A DNA stretch of 64,000 nt, taken from positions 11,468,051 to 11,532,050 of the forward strand of contig NC_083570.1 of the NCBI RefSeq assembly GCF_027579695.1. The letters are read 5' to 3'. The stretch comes from Neoarius graeffei (taxonomy: Eukaryota > Chordata > Actinopteri > Siluriformes > Ariidae). The notes beneath the pieces were generated by a model that was not told where the DNA came from, did not search any database, and saw only the letters and a list, made by a program, of their open reading frames with translations. The translations under genes were made by a program, and so were the position numbers. Every line of letters starts with the position of its first letter. Within the stretch, counting starts at the first letter, position 1. This document shows positions 52,523 to 63,937 of this stretch, one piece after another.

Positions 52523-53352
52523 AAATGTTTAGCTGTATCTCTGGTACTTTGTCACAATTACCGGTGTGTGTGTTTAGTCATCTTTTATGCTTACGGCTCG
52601 TTCGTATGTTAGCAAACAGACCTGTAACTAACTGAAGGTTTAGGAGGTCTTTTCAGAGAATAAAAAAAAAAAATGTATTCACAAAAATCTGTAGTCGTGT
52701 ATTCCCTTATTTTATGCTAACTGCTAGTCAGTACAGTGCATCAGCTAAATCAAAGCAACGTTAGGATGTTTTACTTTTCGGAAAACACTTCAACACATGT
52801 AGCGGTGTCTCGTGTACAGTTTGTCAGGTTTACGTGTTTTGTTTACTTATCTTTTATGCTAACTGTTACTTCGCATATTAGCTAGCATACTTTTTTTTAA
52901 CTAGCTGCTAAATAAAATAAGGTTAAGTCACACAGCATGGCTGCTTGCACTGTAAATAAATTTCCACTTTTTCTCTACTGTTAAACGTATTTGATGTCTA
53001 AATATGAAGCTACACGTGGACATGTTAGTTGGTTAAATCGATAACGCTTGAGGATACTGTTTGGCGTTTTGGGAAGATTAATACATCACTGTTAAAGATT
53101 CACTAATGTAATGTTAACGTTAAACAGTTTGCTAGGAATTGACGTGATTCCCCCCCACACACACTTTGTTCAATTTACGAGTTAAAGGAGAAATGAAGGC
53201 AATTTTTTTAATCAAAATTCTATTTCTCTCATTTTATTAAATATAGGAATGCATTTTTTATCGCTATTTTGTCACTGCTATAGCAAGTTATGAGTGTTTG
53301 AAATATGTTATGTAATATATCAATCCATATGTCAAAGCAATGGCCGTAAGGG
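52523..53352. other. Unassigned, AT-rich, probably intronic sequence
   Basis: GCTAGTCAGTAC/TTAGCTAGCAT motifs recur loosely here and at about 56380-56420 and 58270-58310, suggesting old local repeats of the host sequence. No exon seen. Confidence 0.4.
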
Positions 53353-53795
53353 TAGTATCTCACTGGGCTGCGACAGCCCGCGACTAGTTGGAGACACAAT
53401 AATTGCGATAAAATATGCGAATTAGCGACAATTTTCACTTGGAATCGCACTGAATTGATATTTGCATATTTTATCGCAATTGTTGTGTCTCCAACTAGTC
53501 GCAGGCTGGCGCAGCCCAGTGAGATACACTCGCACTTCCTGTCTCACGGAAACTGACTTGAGAAGGGTTCGCGACGGCTTTGCGACACCAGCGACACATT
53601 TGCGGCTAATTTGAGAGAAATTTTGTCGCACGAGTTTTTTGAACATGTTCAAAATTTCAGCGATGAAGGAGCGACACTTTGTGACTCATGCGAGGAAATT
53701 GAGAAGCCCCGCGAATGTTTCAAGACACTTTTGAAACTCTCTCGCGAATGATGTTCGCAATTTGTTGCAAGCTGTTGCAGCCCAGTGAGATACTA
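53353..53795. mobile_element. TAGTATCTCACTGGGCTGC-ended MITE with inner hairpin
   Basis: Left TAGTATCTCACTGGGCTGCG and right TTGCAGCCCAGTGAGATACTA. A second inverted copy of the left end at about 53458-53527 makes a hairpin with 53355-53422. GCGAC-type repeats fill the rest. No coding sequence. Confidence 0.85.
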
Positions 53796-53890
53796 TTTTA
53801 AACGAGATTTGTTGAGACCTGTGCGAGACATCGTAGGACGGAAGTAAAACGTACAGTGGAAATCAAAGTGACCAACATCTGCCAACGTTC

Positions 53891-54465
53891 CCTGTGTCCA
53901 AAATCGCTCACTCATTCACTACTCCCTTCTCACTATATAGGGAATTACTCTATAGAGGACTATACAGTGAGCTCATTGGTAAAATGAAAAAACGCTTTCG
54001 GACACTACTCCGTCGCGCTGGTATTTACATCATTACTGTCGCACAATTAAAACGTGCCAGATCAGTCGGCTGGTGGGTTTTCAAAATAATAAATACATGC
54101 ATGTGTTTTTGTGATAAATCCATATTATACTGAGCGCATTTCACACATTAATCAATACAAAGTACCTGCAGCTTTCAGTTCTTTTAAATCAAAGCTGAAT
54201 ACTTTCTTCTTTGCCGCTGCCTTTTATTAAATTAAATTTGAGACTTTTAATTTGATTTCTTTCAGCGTGACCGCAGTGCATGATGGGATATATTGCTTTG
54301 GTTAGTGACCATCGTTGTACACTACTTTTCATGATGCATTGTGGGATACTTTGAGTGCACTGTATAGAGTGTAAATACTCCTCACTAAGGTTTCGGACAG
54401 CACTACAAACTGGCGTCCCCACTATATCGTGCCCTATAGTGAGTAGGGAGCGATTTTGGACACGG
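53891..54465. mobile_element. GTGTCCAAAATCGCTC-ended MITE
   Basis: Left CCTGTGTCCAAAATCGCTC and right GAGCGATTTTGGACACGGG; both continue with CACTA(C/T)...TATAG motifs. This is a common fish MITE pattern (CACTATAGGGCAC...). No coding sequence; flanking duplication not resolved. Confidence 0.85.
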
Positions 54466-55490
54466 GTTGTCAAAAGATGCACGCGCCCTCTTTCGAATGC
54501 TGATGTAATCAAGCCGGAAGTTTTGTTTGTTTTGATAGCGATCAGGAAAGTTTGAAAAAAGTAGGCAGTAATCGTCATTTCAACTCGTTTTTGTGCAATA
54601 TTTTGTTTGGAAAGCAGTTTTCAAAATGGCGGCACCGACACCTGGCTGACACGTCACGTTTCGAAGTCTCGTGAAGATCACGCGGATAAACGACGCCTGC
54701 CGTGGACCAAACGAACTAAATTCAACATGGCTAAAAACCGAATAGGCCGATAAATATCATATTTAATTGCAATTAGTTGCCAATATGAGTCACGATATAA
54801 GGTTACTAAAACCGAAAACGTAATTGAATAACATGTTAATTAAGAAATAAAGCAAGTTTAAAAATGACTTCAGTTCCCCTTTAAATCTAATGTTTCAGGT
54901 AGGTGTGTGTGTGTGTGTGTATACACACATTGCAGACTGGCAGGTGAGTTCTGTCTGAGCGGATCCTGTTGATTCGTTGTTTTGTCTGTAGCGGTACGGT
55001 GTCTGTCTGGGGTGTTGGGCGTCCAAACACCTTTCATAACCACACACAAACACGGCCCGGGCCTCGTCCTCATCCTCATCATACACACACCCTCAGTTTT
55101 GCTTCTAGTTCTTATACACTGAGCTTTAATATTTAAATATTCACATAAATATTTAAACCCCTCTCGAAACACATGTACACCGTGTCATGGGAGTAAAACT
55201 CCATGCACTTAATATTTTATTTATTATTTACAATCTGTGCTCCATCCATTATCTGTAGCAGCTTATCCTGTACAGGGTCGCAGGCAAGCTGGAGCCTTCA
55301 CCCTTACGCTTAGAGATCGTCCTCGTCACCGCAAATTAATATTTATTAATATCTGGATTTCTGTAAAGCTGCTTTGAGACAATGTTCATTATTAAAAGTG
55401 CTGTACAAATAAAATAAAATAGAAACAATTAAATTGAAATGTACTTGATTTTGTTTCCCTGAGCTGAGTTTGAGGATTCAGTGCTAGTTA
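54466..55490. other. Unassigned sequence with SINE and retroposon tails
   Basis: ATGGCGGCACCG at 54628 resembles a transposon 5' end. (TG)n at 54902-54920. A V-SINE tail fragment (TATCCTGTACAGGGTCGCAG) lies at about 55247-55300, and a retroposon tail (ATCTGGATTTCTGTAAAGC) at about 55345-55440. Confidence 0.5.
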
Positions 55491-56166
55491 TGCCGCTTTT
55501 CCATTACAAACGCGGCTGAGCCGTGCCGTGCTGAGTCGAGCTGAGTCGGGCTGAGCGGGGCTATTGAAGTTGCATTTCGACTACAACCGCGCTGAACCGT
55601 GCTGGCTGGAAGTGGGTGGACACATTGGGTGGAGTTAGCGAAAGTGGGTGGACGTCACGTGATGTCGTTAAGCGGCGTAAACAGTGACATCAGTGAGCTT
55701 TTAAGCGGTAGTCTCACGACCCGGATAGTAAACAATAAACATGGAGGACATGGAGTCGTTAGTGTTGCTGGTCTTGGTGCTGTGGCTTGTTGTCACCGAC
55801 AACAAGCCACAGCAAGAGCGTATAGATGAGGCGAGGCGCATAAGGCTTCATAATTCTCGTAATTCGTAATTCTCCTTCTTCCGGGTTTACGGTGTTTACA
55901 GATCCCAGCGCGCTCGCGGGGCGTGTGTGGGCATGTGAGGACACTCCTCCTCACCAATCAGTGCACAGGGGAGTGTCTGCTCACGCCCCCAGCCTCACTC
56001 GGCACGGTTTGGCTCGCTTCAGCCCCACTCCAAAACGGTGCGAGTTTTAGGGGCTAAGCAGGGCTGAAGCGAGCTGAGTCGTGCTGTTTTTTGGTAGTCG
56101 AAACGCGAGCCGTGTCGGGCTGAAGTGAGCTGAAGCGAGCTGAAAAAGGGTAGTGGAAAAGGGCCA
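55491..56166. mobile_element. CTTTTCCA(C/T)TAC-ended Harbinger-like element, copy 3 (short)
   Basis: Ends TGCCGCTTTTCCATTACA and (reversed) TGGCCCTTTTCCACTACC; TTA duplicated exactly (55488-55490 and 56167-56169). At 676 bp it lacks the hAT piece and the tandem repeat of the other copies; CATCAGTGA marks the join. It is either the ancestral form or a deletion product. Confidence 0.95.
55741..55869 (+). CDS. Conserved 42-residue frame, copy 3
   Basis: MEDMESLVLLVLVLWLVVTD, NKPQQERIDEARRIRLHNSR, NS-stop. The middle differs (NKPQ instead of NANRYW) and the tail is shifted, yet the total length is unchanged. Confidence 0.5.
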   Translation: MEDMESLVLLVLVLWLVVTDNKPQQERIDEARRIRLHNSRNS

Positions 56167-56169
56167 TTA

Positions 56170-56604
56170 GTTAGCAAGTTTGCTAACATGACTGAATAGG
56201 CTACCAAATCACAGTGGCTAATATGCTAAGCGTTAGCACTAGTTAGCTGCTAAATAGGTTAATGTTAGGAGGGTTTTTTTTTCTTTCTCAGAGATTTAGT
56301 TTAATCAGCAATAAAAATAAAATAAAAATTTTAGCTGTGTCTCCATTTTTTTTTTTTGGTCAGTACCTAATTTACTTTTTTATGCTAACCGCTAGTCAGT
56401 ATATTAGCTAGCATGCTATTAACTAGCTGATAAGTCAGAAACCACAGCCTTTGGACTTTTTTCCTTTTCTGTCACATTTTGTGACTTTATTATTATTATC
56501 AACAATAAAATGTTAAAATGTTCTGTGTCTCTTGTGCTTTTATTTTCAGGCTTGCCTCCATTTTGTTTACTTATCTGTTATGCTAGGTACCATATCAGCT
56601 AGGA
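56170..56604. other. Unassigned, AT-rich, probably intronic sequence
   Basis: GCTAGCATGCTATTAACTAG-type motifs as at 52860-52900; no exon. Confidence 0.4.
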
Positions 56605-56817
56605 CAGGGGTTTTCAAAGTGTGGGAGAGTCAGCCCCCCCTCGGAGAGCAAATAAACAACAGCGCCCCCCCTTACAATTTTTGTTGTTGCTATACTTAAT
56701 GTTCCATTCATATTTTTAAAAAATGGTTGTTGTAGACATTTTTCTTTTTTTTCTTTTTCACATTTTAAACATCTGTGCTTTTTAAAACATCTTGTTTTAC
56801 ACATTTTAAACATCTCA

Positions 56818-56923
56818 TAGCATCGTTAGCTAGCACCTCTTGGCAGACAACACACTGTGGCAGTGGAGCATCTTCAGATCCAGTCCATGAAAATCCAAAC
56901 TTTAAATAATCGTGGTCATACTT
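56818..56923 (-). pseudogene. BED-finger exon fragment of a FAM200/ZBED5-like hAT transposase
   Basis: The minus-strand frame reads KYDHDYLKFGFSWTGSEDAP, LPQCVVCQEVLANDAM. R/K-K-Y-x-x-x-Y-[LI]-x-F-G-F, then C-x2-C and L-[AS]-N-[DE]-A-M is the start of the FAM200/SCAND3/ZBED5 group of hAT transposases. The following KRH part is replaced by unrelated codons. The probable nested element starting near 56940 separates it from any earlier exon. Confidence 0.8.
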
Positions 56924-57686
56924 CCTTCTTTTTCCAGTCCCGCCAGGATTTCACGGGCCTTTTTTGTGATTGTTGCGGGCTAAAATGTCTGATGTTGCGG
57001 GGGGGTTTCCAAAAAATTGCGATGAAAGTTGCGGTGTTTTTTAGGTTTTTGTTGCGATTACATTGCGGGAGGAAGTGAAAGTTGCAAGAAATTGTTGTGA
57101 TTTTCTCTTTTTGTGATTAAAATTGAGTGATATGTTAAATATTATTACTGAAAAACTATTGATTAAAAAAACAAAGACACTGAGAAATGGTCCTATAAAC
57201 AACTTTACCAATATAAAAGATTACCAGGACTACAAAAATGCAGAAAAATAGGCTTTACTTATCCAAATGCTCCTGTTGGTTCAAAAGTTAAAGTGCAGAG
57301 AACCTCACAGCACAACATGAAGTTACCTTAAAATATAATATAAATGCCTCAGCTTTCATGTAAGAAAAAAAAACTATTAATACTAGTACTGTGTGCAGGC
57401 AGTCTCTCCTGAAGACTAAATTAAACAATAATTATAAACTAATAAAATAAATGGCTCAGGCTTCATAGAAGAAAAAAAAACAATTTGAACAGAATCTCAC
57501 AGTATGATGCTGAAGCTGCCTAAACAATGGAAAATAAAATACCATTTTGGCAAAAATGTTGGCATCCGTTAATTTCTTGTATTAAGTAAAAAAATCATGT
57601 AAAGTGCACACAGTCCTTCACTGTAAACATAACACACTTTCAGTAACCGAATTGAAGCCTATATAAACACTGACTTGCACATCATG

Positions 57687-57778
57687 CAATGTTGCCAGAT
57701 ACTGCTGACGTTTTCCAGCCCAAAATATGTTCAAAACCCGCCAAAATGCACTTGAAACCGCCCAATCTGGCAACACTG
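57687..57778. mobile_element. 92-bp hAT MITE (CAGTGTTGCCAGAT family), copy 4
   Basis: CAATGTTGCCAGATACTG to ATCTGGCAACACTG, almost identical to 6952-7043. Flanks ACATCATG and CGCGCATG match only in part. Confidence 0.9.
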
Positions 57779-58145
57779 CGCGCATGCTGCTTCTCTTGAA
57801 CGTATACACGGAAGTAAGGCGGAAGGTAGTTTGTCGACGTCACCTCAAGACGACACCAACGATTGGTCAAATTTGCAGGAAAGTTGCGGTGATTGGATCA
57901 ACACCGCCCTGAATTCGCGGGGATTGGTTGAATTTGCGTTGAAGTTGCAAATCGCAACATCCTGGAGGCTCTGTCTCCTCACTCACTGTAGCTTTAGGTG
58001 CTAAAAATCGATCCATTTTGTCTCTGAGGCTAGCTGAAGTTCACTAAATGTCCGCAGTAGTAACTTAGTCTGGTTTATTTTTCCTCACGTTGCGCCCCCT
58101 CGAAGAACTCTGGCGCCCCACACTTTGAAAAGCCCTGAGCTAGGA

Positions 58146-58453
58146 GATTTGTAACTATCTGCTAAATTGGTTAAAATTAAGATATGTTTTCTTTAAAATA
58201 TCTATTGTATTAGCAAAAAAAAAAAGTATTTCTTTCTCTCAGACTTATTTGTAGTTATTTACTTGTATACTAACCAGCAGCTAGCATAATAGCTAGCATG
58301 CTTTTAACTAGCTGCTCAGTAGGAAACTCAAGCGTTGTTGGCACAGTTTTCTTTTCGGGGGTAATATTTTGAATTTATCTAAAAAAAAAGAGCGAGAGTG
58401 TGTAGTGGTGCCTTTTGTGCTTTTAGGCTTTCCTGTGTATGTTTTGCTTATGG
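58146..58453. other. Unassigned, AT-rich, probably intronic sequence
   Basis: No exon or element; GCTAGC motif cluster near 58270-58310. Confidence 0.4.
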
Positions 58454-59308
58454 GCATTTTTTCACTCAGGGTACACATTTGGAGAAATAAGATGTTATGC
58501 AGGTGTATTTAAAAAAAAAAAGTCAAGTTTCTTGTATTAAGCTTATATGTTTACATTTGTGTCATCGGATCACCACAGAGAACACTTTTCAAATTTTGTT
58601 TCCATGTTGATTCTTTCATTTTTTTTTATGCCTTATTGGTCAATTTTAGGGCTGTTTTGGCATGTTTATACTGTTCCACTGTACATTGAACTATATAACA
58701 TCATACAAAATCCCACATTTCTAGTGCATTTTGTGCTATAAGATTGATATGAAATGATAATGTAGTATCTCTGCTTAATTTAATATATGCACATAAACGA
58801 GTCATTTATCGCCTGGTAAAAATTTTGCAGTTCTTTAATAACATGTCCGTCGTTATGCCAAATGACGTTTTTGGTCAGTGTTCTCAAAAAGGAACCCAAA
58901 AATTCAATCACTGAATATTTTAATGGTATCCATTTTGGTAGTTTCAATCTCTATATACGTAGGAATAATGCACAGAAAAAAAATTGTTGACTGTAAGGCA
59001 CCGACACCTTTCAGCGTTCATTGAAAATGTTCACTGGGATAATGGAAAACAGCAACGTAGCCCTCTCTAAACTTGGGATTTAATCAGGGTTAAAGAATTT
59101 CCCGTAATGTTTTTATAATTACCATGAGAAGTAAAGGTATAAAAATGCCTTTAGTCATTACAGACTTGAAGTAATTGCACTGAGTAGTGGTTTAATTGAG
59201 AAATGTAGTCTCGTAGCCCATGTAGTCTCCGTAGCCCCCAATTCTTCGTTAGGTGTTTCTTTGTTAGAAAAAATATTTGATTCTGTGCTCATTGCCATAC
59301 AAATTGTA

Positions 59309-60852
59309 CAACCCCAATTCCAAAAAAGCTGGGACACTGTGTAAACTGTAAATAAAAACAGAATGCGCTAATTTGCAATTCATGGAAATCCTATATTTCA
59401 TTGAAAATAGTACAAAGACAACATATCAAATGTTGAAACTGAGAAATTTTAATGTTTTTTGAAAAATATATGCTCATTTTGAATTTGTTGTCAGTAACAC
59501 ATTTCAAAAAAGTTGGGAGAGGGGCATGTTTACCACTGTGTTGCATCACCGCTACTTTTAACAACACTCTGTAAATGTTTGGGAACTGAGGAGACCAATT
59601 GCTGTAGTTTTGAAGGAGAAATGTTGTCCCATTCTTGCCTGATATACAATTTCATTTGCTCAACAGTTTGGGGTCTCCTTTGTCATATTTTGTGCTCCAT
59701 AATGCACCAAATGTTTAAAATGGGAGACAGGGCTGGACTGCAGGCAGGCCAGTTTAGCACCCATACTCTTTTATGATGGAGCCATGCAGTTTTAATATGT
59801 GCAGAAAGCATTTTGGGATTGTCTTGCTGAAAGAAGGAAGGCCTTCCCTGAAAAAAAGATTTTGTCTGGATGGCAGCATATTGCTCTGAAACATGTATAT
59901 ATCATTCAGCATTAATGATGCCTTCCCAGATGTACAAGCTCCCCATGTCATGCACTCTAATGCCCCCTCATACCATCACAGATGCTGGCTTTTGAACTGC
60001 GCACTGATAACAAGCCGGATGGTCCCTCTCCTCTTTAGCCTGGAGGGCGTGGTGTCCATGATTTGTAATAAGAATTTCTACTTTTGATTCATCAGACCTC
60101 AGGACAATTTTCCACTTTGCCTCAGGCCAAGAGAAGGTGGCGGTGTTTCTGGATATTGTTTATATCTGGTTTTAACTTGCATTTGCGGATGCAGTAATGA
60201 ACTGTTTTCACAGACGATGGTTTTCTGAAGTGTTCCTGAGCCCATACAGTGATTTCCACTACAGACACGTGTCTGCTTTTAACGCAGTGTTGCCTAAGGG
60301 CCTGAAGATCACAGGCATCCAATGTCAGTTTTTAGCCTTGTCTCTTGCATACAGAGATTTCTCCAGATTCTCTGAATCTTTTAATTATGTTATGGACCAT
60401 AGATGATGTGAACCCCAAATTCTTTGCAATTTTACATTGAGGAATGTTATTATTAAATTGTTGCACTGTTTGCCCACGCAGTCTTTCACAGAGCGATGAA
60501 CCCCTCCTCATCTTCACTTCTGAGAGACTCCGCCTCGCTGGGATGCTCTTTTTATACCCAATCATGTTACTGACCTGTTACCAATTAACCAAATTAGTTT
60601 TTTTTTTTTGCATTACACAACTTTTTCAGTGTTTTGTTGCCCCGTCCCAACTTTTCTGAAACGTGTTGCTGACATCAAATTCAAAATGAGCATATATTTT
60701 TCAAAAAGCAATAAAATTTCTCGTTTTCAACATTTGATATGTTGTCTTTGTACTATTTTCAATGAAATATAGGGTTTCCATGATTTGCAAATCATCATGT
60801 TCTGTTTTTATTTGTTTTACACAGTGTCCCAATTTTTTTGGAATTGGGGTTG
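59309..60852 (-). mobile_element. Diverged Tc1-like transposon
   Basis: Ends CAACCCCAATTCCAAAAAAG and TTGGAATTGGGGTTG flanked by TA (59307-59308 and 60853-60854). The tip differs from the other Tc1 family by CCCCAATT for CCCCGATT, and an inner AAAAAGTTGGGA repeat (about 59507) again suggests the IR/DR layout. 1544 bp. Confidence 0.95.
59513..60565 (-). pseudogene. Tc1-like transposase, decayed
   Basis: From ATG at 60565: [55 protein letters not shown]. After a break: CDLQALRQHCVKSRHVSVVE, AQEHFRKPSSVKTVHYCIRK. Further breaks follow before a SGKASLMLNDIY, MFQSNMLPSRQNLF stretch. The order matches the Tc1 transposase at 2852-3976, but stops and frameshifts occur in every third of the gene and the catalytic motifs are not in one frame. 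This family is older than the other Tc1 copies here. Confidence 0.92.
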
Positions 60853-61158
60853 TATTTCATAATATTTCCAATAAAATGTATCTAGTTATACCTTTAAATC
60901 TTTCCTTTTTTTTTTTTTTATTCCGTGGAAAAAAATATACCCTGGTGTAGTCTCCGTAGCCCCCACCAATTCACCGAAACGGCGGTCTTGACCAACAGGC
61001 CATATCTTCTGAATCAGATGAGGATGCCTCATGAAATTTTCACACTGTAATATTAAGATATGTGGAAACAAAATGCACTGACTAAAAATCTAAAAACTAA
61101 ACTTTCAAAAAAAACGACCATTTTGGAACAGAAATGTGGACCCTGAGTGAAAAAAATG

Positions 61159-61558
61159 CCGTTATCTTTTACACGTTTAACCGCCTGCTATACAGTATAT
61201 TAGCCAGCTAGCCAGACTAGGTTAAAGTTCGGAGGGTTTCTTTTTCCTTTTCTGAAACTTGTTTGTATTGAAATGAATGATAAAGTTATGTGTGTTCTCT
61301 GTTACGCCTGAAGGTTGTAGGGGTTCGCTGATTGATTAGCAGTTGGTTATTAGAGAGCCAGTAGACTGTTTATAAGTATTACAGTTAAAGTTACGGGGCT
61401 CGAAAATTCATCAACCAGCCGAGGTGTCGTTTTGCACGAGAAGCATGGTCGAGATCAAATAACATTCCATCTGTGTGTAAGGCATGGACGGGTGTGAACA
61501 CGGGGAAACGTGAAGCGTCAGAACTGGACAGCTGAGACAGCTGAGGGACGGATTTGAT

Positions 61559-61590
<32 letters not shown>

Positions 61591-61745
61591 GTTTTGGTGG
61601 ACTTTGTGTGACTTTAGATGCACAGATAACTGGACAAAGGCAGAACACTGGAAAAGTTAAACTATCTCAACTGAAATAAATCGTTAGTTAGTGGAATTTT
61701 ATGAAACATGGCCTTATAAAAATGCTTCAGGGAGTAGCTGCTCCA
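61159..61745. other. Unassigned sequence
   Basis: (TG)n(AG)n at about 61556-61588. No exon recognised. Confidence 0.4.
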
Positions 61746-62264
61746 TACACTACCGTTCAAAAGTTTGGGGTCACCCAGACAATTTTGTGTTTTCCATGAA
61801 AAGTCGCACTTTTATTTACCACCATAAGTTGTAAAATGAATAGAAAATATAGTCGAGACATTTTTCTGGCCATTTTGAGCATTTAATCGACCCCACAAAC
61901 GTGATGCTCCAGAAACTCAATCTGCTCAAAGAAAGGTCAGTTTTATAGCTTCTCTAAGGCTACGTTCACACTGCAGGCTGAAGTGACTCAAATCCGATCT
62001 TTTCGCCCATATGTGACCTGTATCCGATCTTTTATTGACAATATGAACGACACAGATCCGATTTTTTCAAATCCGACCCAGGCCGTTTGGATATGTGGTC
62101 CTAATTCCGATTCCTATCCGCTCTTTTCATATGCAACTTCAGTCTGAACCGCCAGGTCGCATTCATCCGACTTACACGTCATCAACAAGCCACAAACGTC
62201 ACTATTCTGCGCTGAAGTAGGCGGCGGGTCTCTCAAAAAAAGTTACAACAACATGGCGCATAAT

Positions 62265-62652
62265 CACGGGCGCAGATAGAGGGTGGGACTCGTCCCACCC
62301 AGATTTAAATTCACCTCGTTCGGTCCCCCCCACTTATAGGGAGGTAAAAACGTCTATGCTGTCTTTCTTTGCATAAGGCAAACCTCACGGAAAAATCAAA
62401 AGACTAATTACCATTCGGTTTATTGAGGTGCACAGCAGTGTATACATAGTTGCAACAACTCACATAAAACAAAGACTGATATTTGGTTGGTTGAGCTGCG
62501 CAGACTGCACAGGTTGCGAGCTCGAGCTTGGTTGCTATGGTAACCCACAACAAGTTTGACAGGCATATCGGGGTTGGGGTTGGTTTGCTGGCAGCTTTGT
62601 CCCCCCCAGTTTTTTGTCCCCCCCCAGTTCAAAAAACGTATCTGCGCCCCTG
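62265..62652. mobile_element. hAT-type element with CACGGGCGCAGATAG ends, copy 3
   Basis: Same position within the Harbinger-like host, and the same decayed flanks (CGCATAAT/CGCATGAC), as at 11311-11672. The insertion therefore predates the split of the two copies. Confidence 0.88.
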
Positions 62653-62813
62653 CGCATGACATCAATGCGAGGGACGCTTCGGGCTGTGAAGGTTCTGAAT
62701 CTTCTCAATGGAAGGACGCAGAGGTTAGGGAGCTGATTTCCATTTGGGGGGATGCAGCTATTCAAGCTAGATTGGATGGGTCATACCGCAACCGGGTGGT
62801 TTTACTTCCGTAA
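62653..62813 (+). pseudogene. Myb/SANT-like exon, copy 2
   Basis: AHDINARDASGCEGSESS, WKDAEVRELISIWGDAAIQA, RLDGSYRNRVV, stop at 62811. One residue differs from copy 1 (RNRAV/RNRVV). Confidence 0.75.
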
Positions 62814-63336
62814 ACACTGGCCATGCTCACTGCGTGTGATGTCGTCGTATCCTGCAATGCGCATGCGGAACACTTTTAGGTCGCTTTTCGTTCATACTGA
62901 GGATCACATACAAGTCGCATATATTTGTTAATGTGAACGACCTCACAAAAAAATCGGATTTCACAAAAAAATCGGAATTGAGCATTAAGCCTTGCAGTGT
63001 GAATGTAGCGTAAAGAGCTAAACTGTTTTCAGCTGTGCTAACATGATTGTACAAGGGTTTTCTAATCATCCATTAGCCTTCTGAGGCAATGAGCAAACAC
63101 ATTGTACCATTAGAACACTGGAGTGATAGTTGCTGGAAATGGGCCTCTATACACCTATGGAGATATTGCACCAAAAACCAGACATTTGCAGCTAGAATAG
63201 TCATTTACCACATTAGCAATGTATAGAGTGGATTTCTGATTAGTTTAAAGTGATCTTCATTGAAAAGAACAGTGCTTTTCTTTCAAAAATAATAAGGACA
63301 TTTCAAAGTGACCCCAAACTTTTGAACGGTAGTGTA

Positions 63337-63937
63337 TGAGGGTTGTGTTTTGGCCTACGTCTGTTCCTCTCAGGGTTCTATATCCGTCCACAGTGAGAAT
63401 GAAAAGTTTTGATGTGTCTCACACACACACACAGTGTTCAGTGAGATCAGGACGCTCTACCAGTAGCAGCTCACTGCAAGACTCCTACTACACTGTGAAA
63501 ACTGAAAAAACACACGTGTGTGGAAACATTCCTGAGTGACGGTCCACCTATACAACATTAATGGAGGAGAAAAATCTCTCTATCTCTGCATTATTTCCTT
63601 CACCTCCTACTCTGTCGTTGTTTTTTTTTGTTCCTTTCTGTCAGATGAACGACGTGGGAGGCAAAAACGAAAACATATTTTTCAAAAAAGTGAGGAGAAA
63701 AAAAAAAGGATTAATTTCCTGGTCTTGCACTCACCATTTGGACACGACTCATGCGATTGTTTGTCCGTTTGTACATTTTAAACTCGGATGGATAAAAAAG
63801 TCATCCAGGTTAATCGATGATCGTTATAAAAATTATTATTCTATCAATATTCACCGGATATGAGCAGTCGCGAGCGCTGATTGCCTGCTCTGCTACTAGG
63901 ATATCAGCTCATATACTGTGAGTAGAGGGGGAAAAAA
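63337..63937. other. Unassigned sequence
   Basis: (CA)n at about 63420-63434 and several poly-A runs. The segment before the ATG at 63938 (GCGAGCGCTGATTGCCTG, GGATATCAGCTCATATACTG) looks like a transposon 5' end. Confidence 0.35.

Larger units (their letters stand above)
56605..58137 (-). mobile_element. hAT-type element with CAGGGGTTTTCAAAGTGTGG ends
   Basis: Left CAGGGGTTTTCAAAGTGTGG and right CCACACTTTGAAAAGCCCTG, a near-perfect 20-bp inverted repeat; AGCTAGGA duplicated exactly (56597-56604 and 58138-58145). It carries a BED exon and a nested CAGTGTTGCCAGAT MITE. A further pair (CCGCCAGGATTTCACGGG at 56940; reversed CCTCCAGGATGTTGCG at 57955) probably marks another nested element. Confidence 0.96.
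58454..61158. mobile_element. GCATTTTTTCACTCAGGGT-ended element holding a Tc1 copy
   Basis: Left GCATTTTTTCACTCAGGGTA and right (reversed) GCATTTTTTTCACTCAGGGT, continuing with (A/C)CACATTT. GTAGTCTCCGTAGCCCCCA occurs on both sides of the nested Tc1 (about 59223 and 60948). No coding exon recognised; superfamily unknown. Confidence 0.7.
61958..63010 (+). mobile_element. Harbinger-like element with Myb/SANT exon, copy 2
   Basis: GGCTACGTTCACACTGCAGG to CTTGCAGTGTGAATGTAGCG; TAA duplicated (61955-61957 and 63011-63013), confirmed by the intact MITE reading CTCTAAAGAG. Contains only the CACGGGCGCAGATAG hAT, not the second hAT of copy 1. Confidence 0.97.
61748..63334. mobile_element. Tc1-type MITE (CACTACCGTTCAAAAG), copy 3, split
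   Basis: TA at 61746-61747 and 63335-63336. Without the insertion at 61958-63010 and one TAA it is 531 bp, as in copy 1. Confidence 0.96.
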
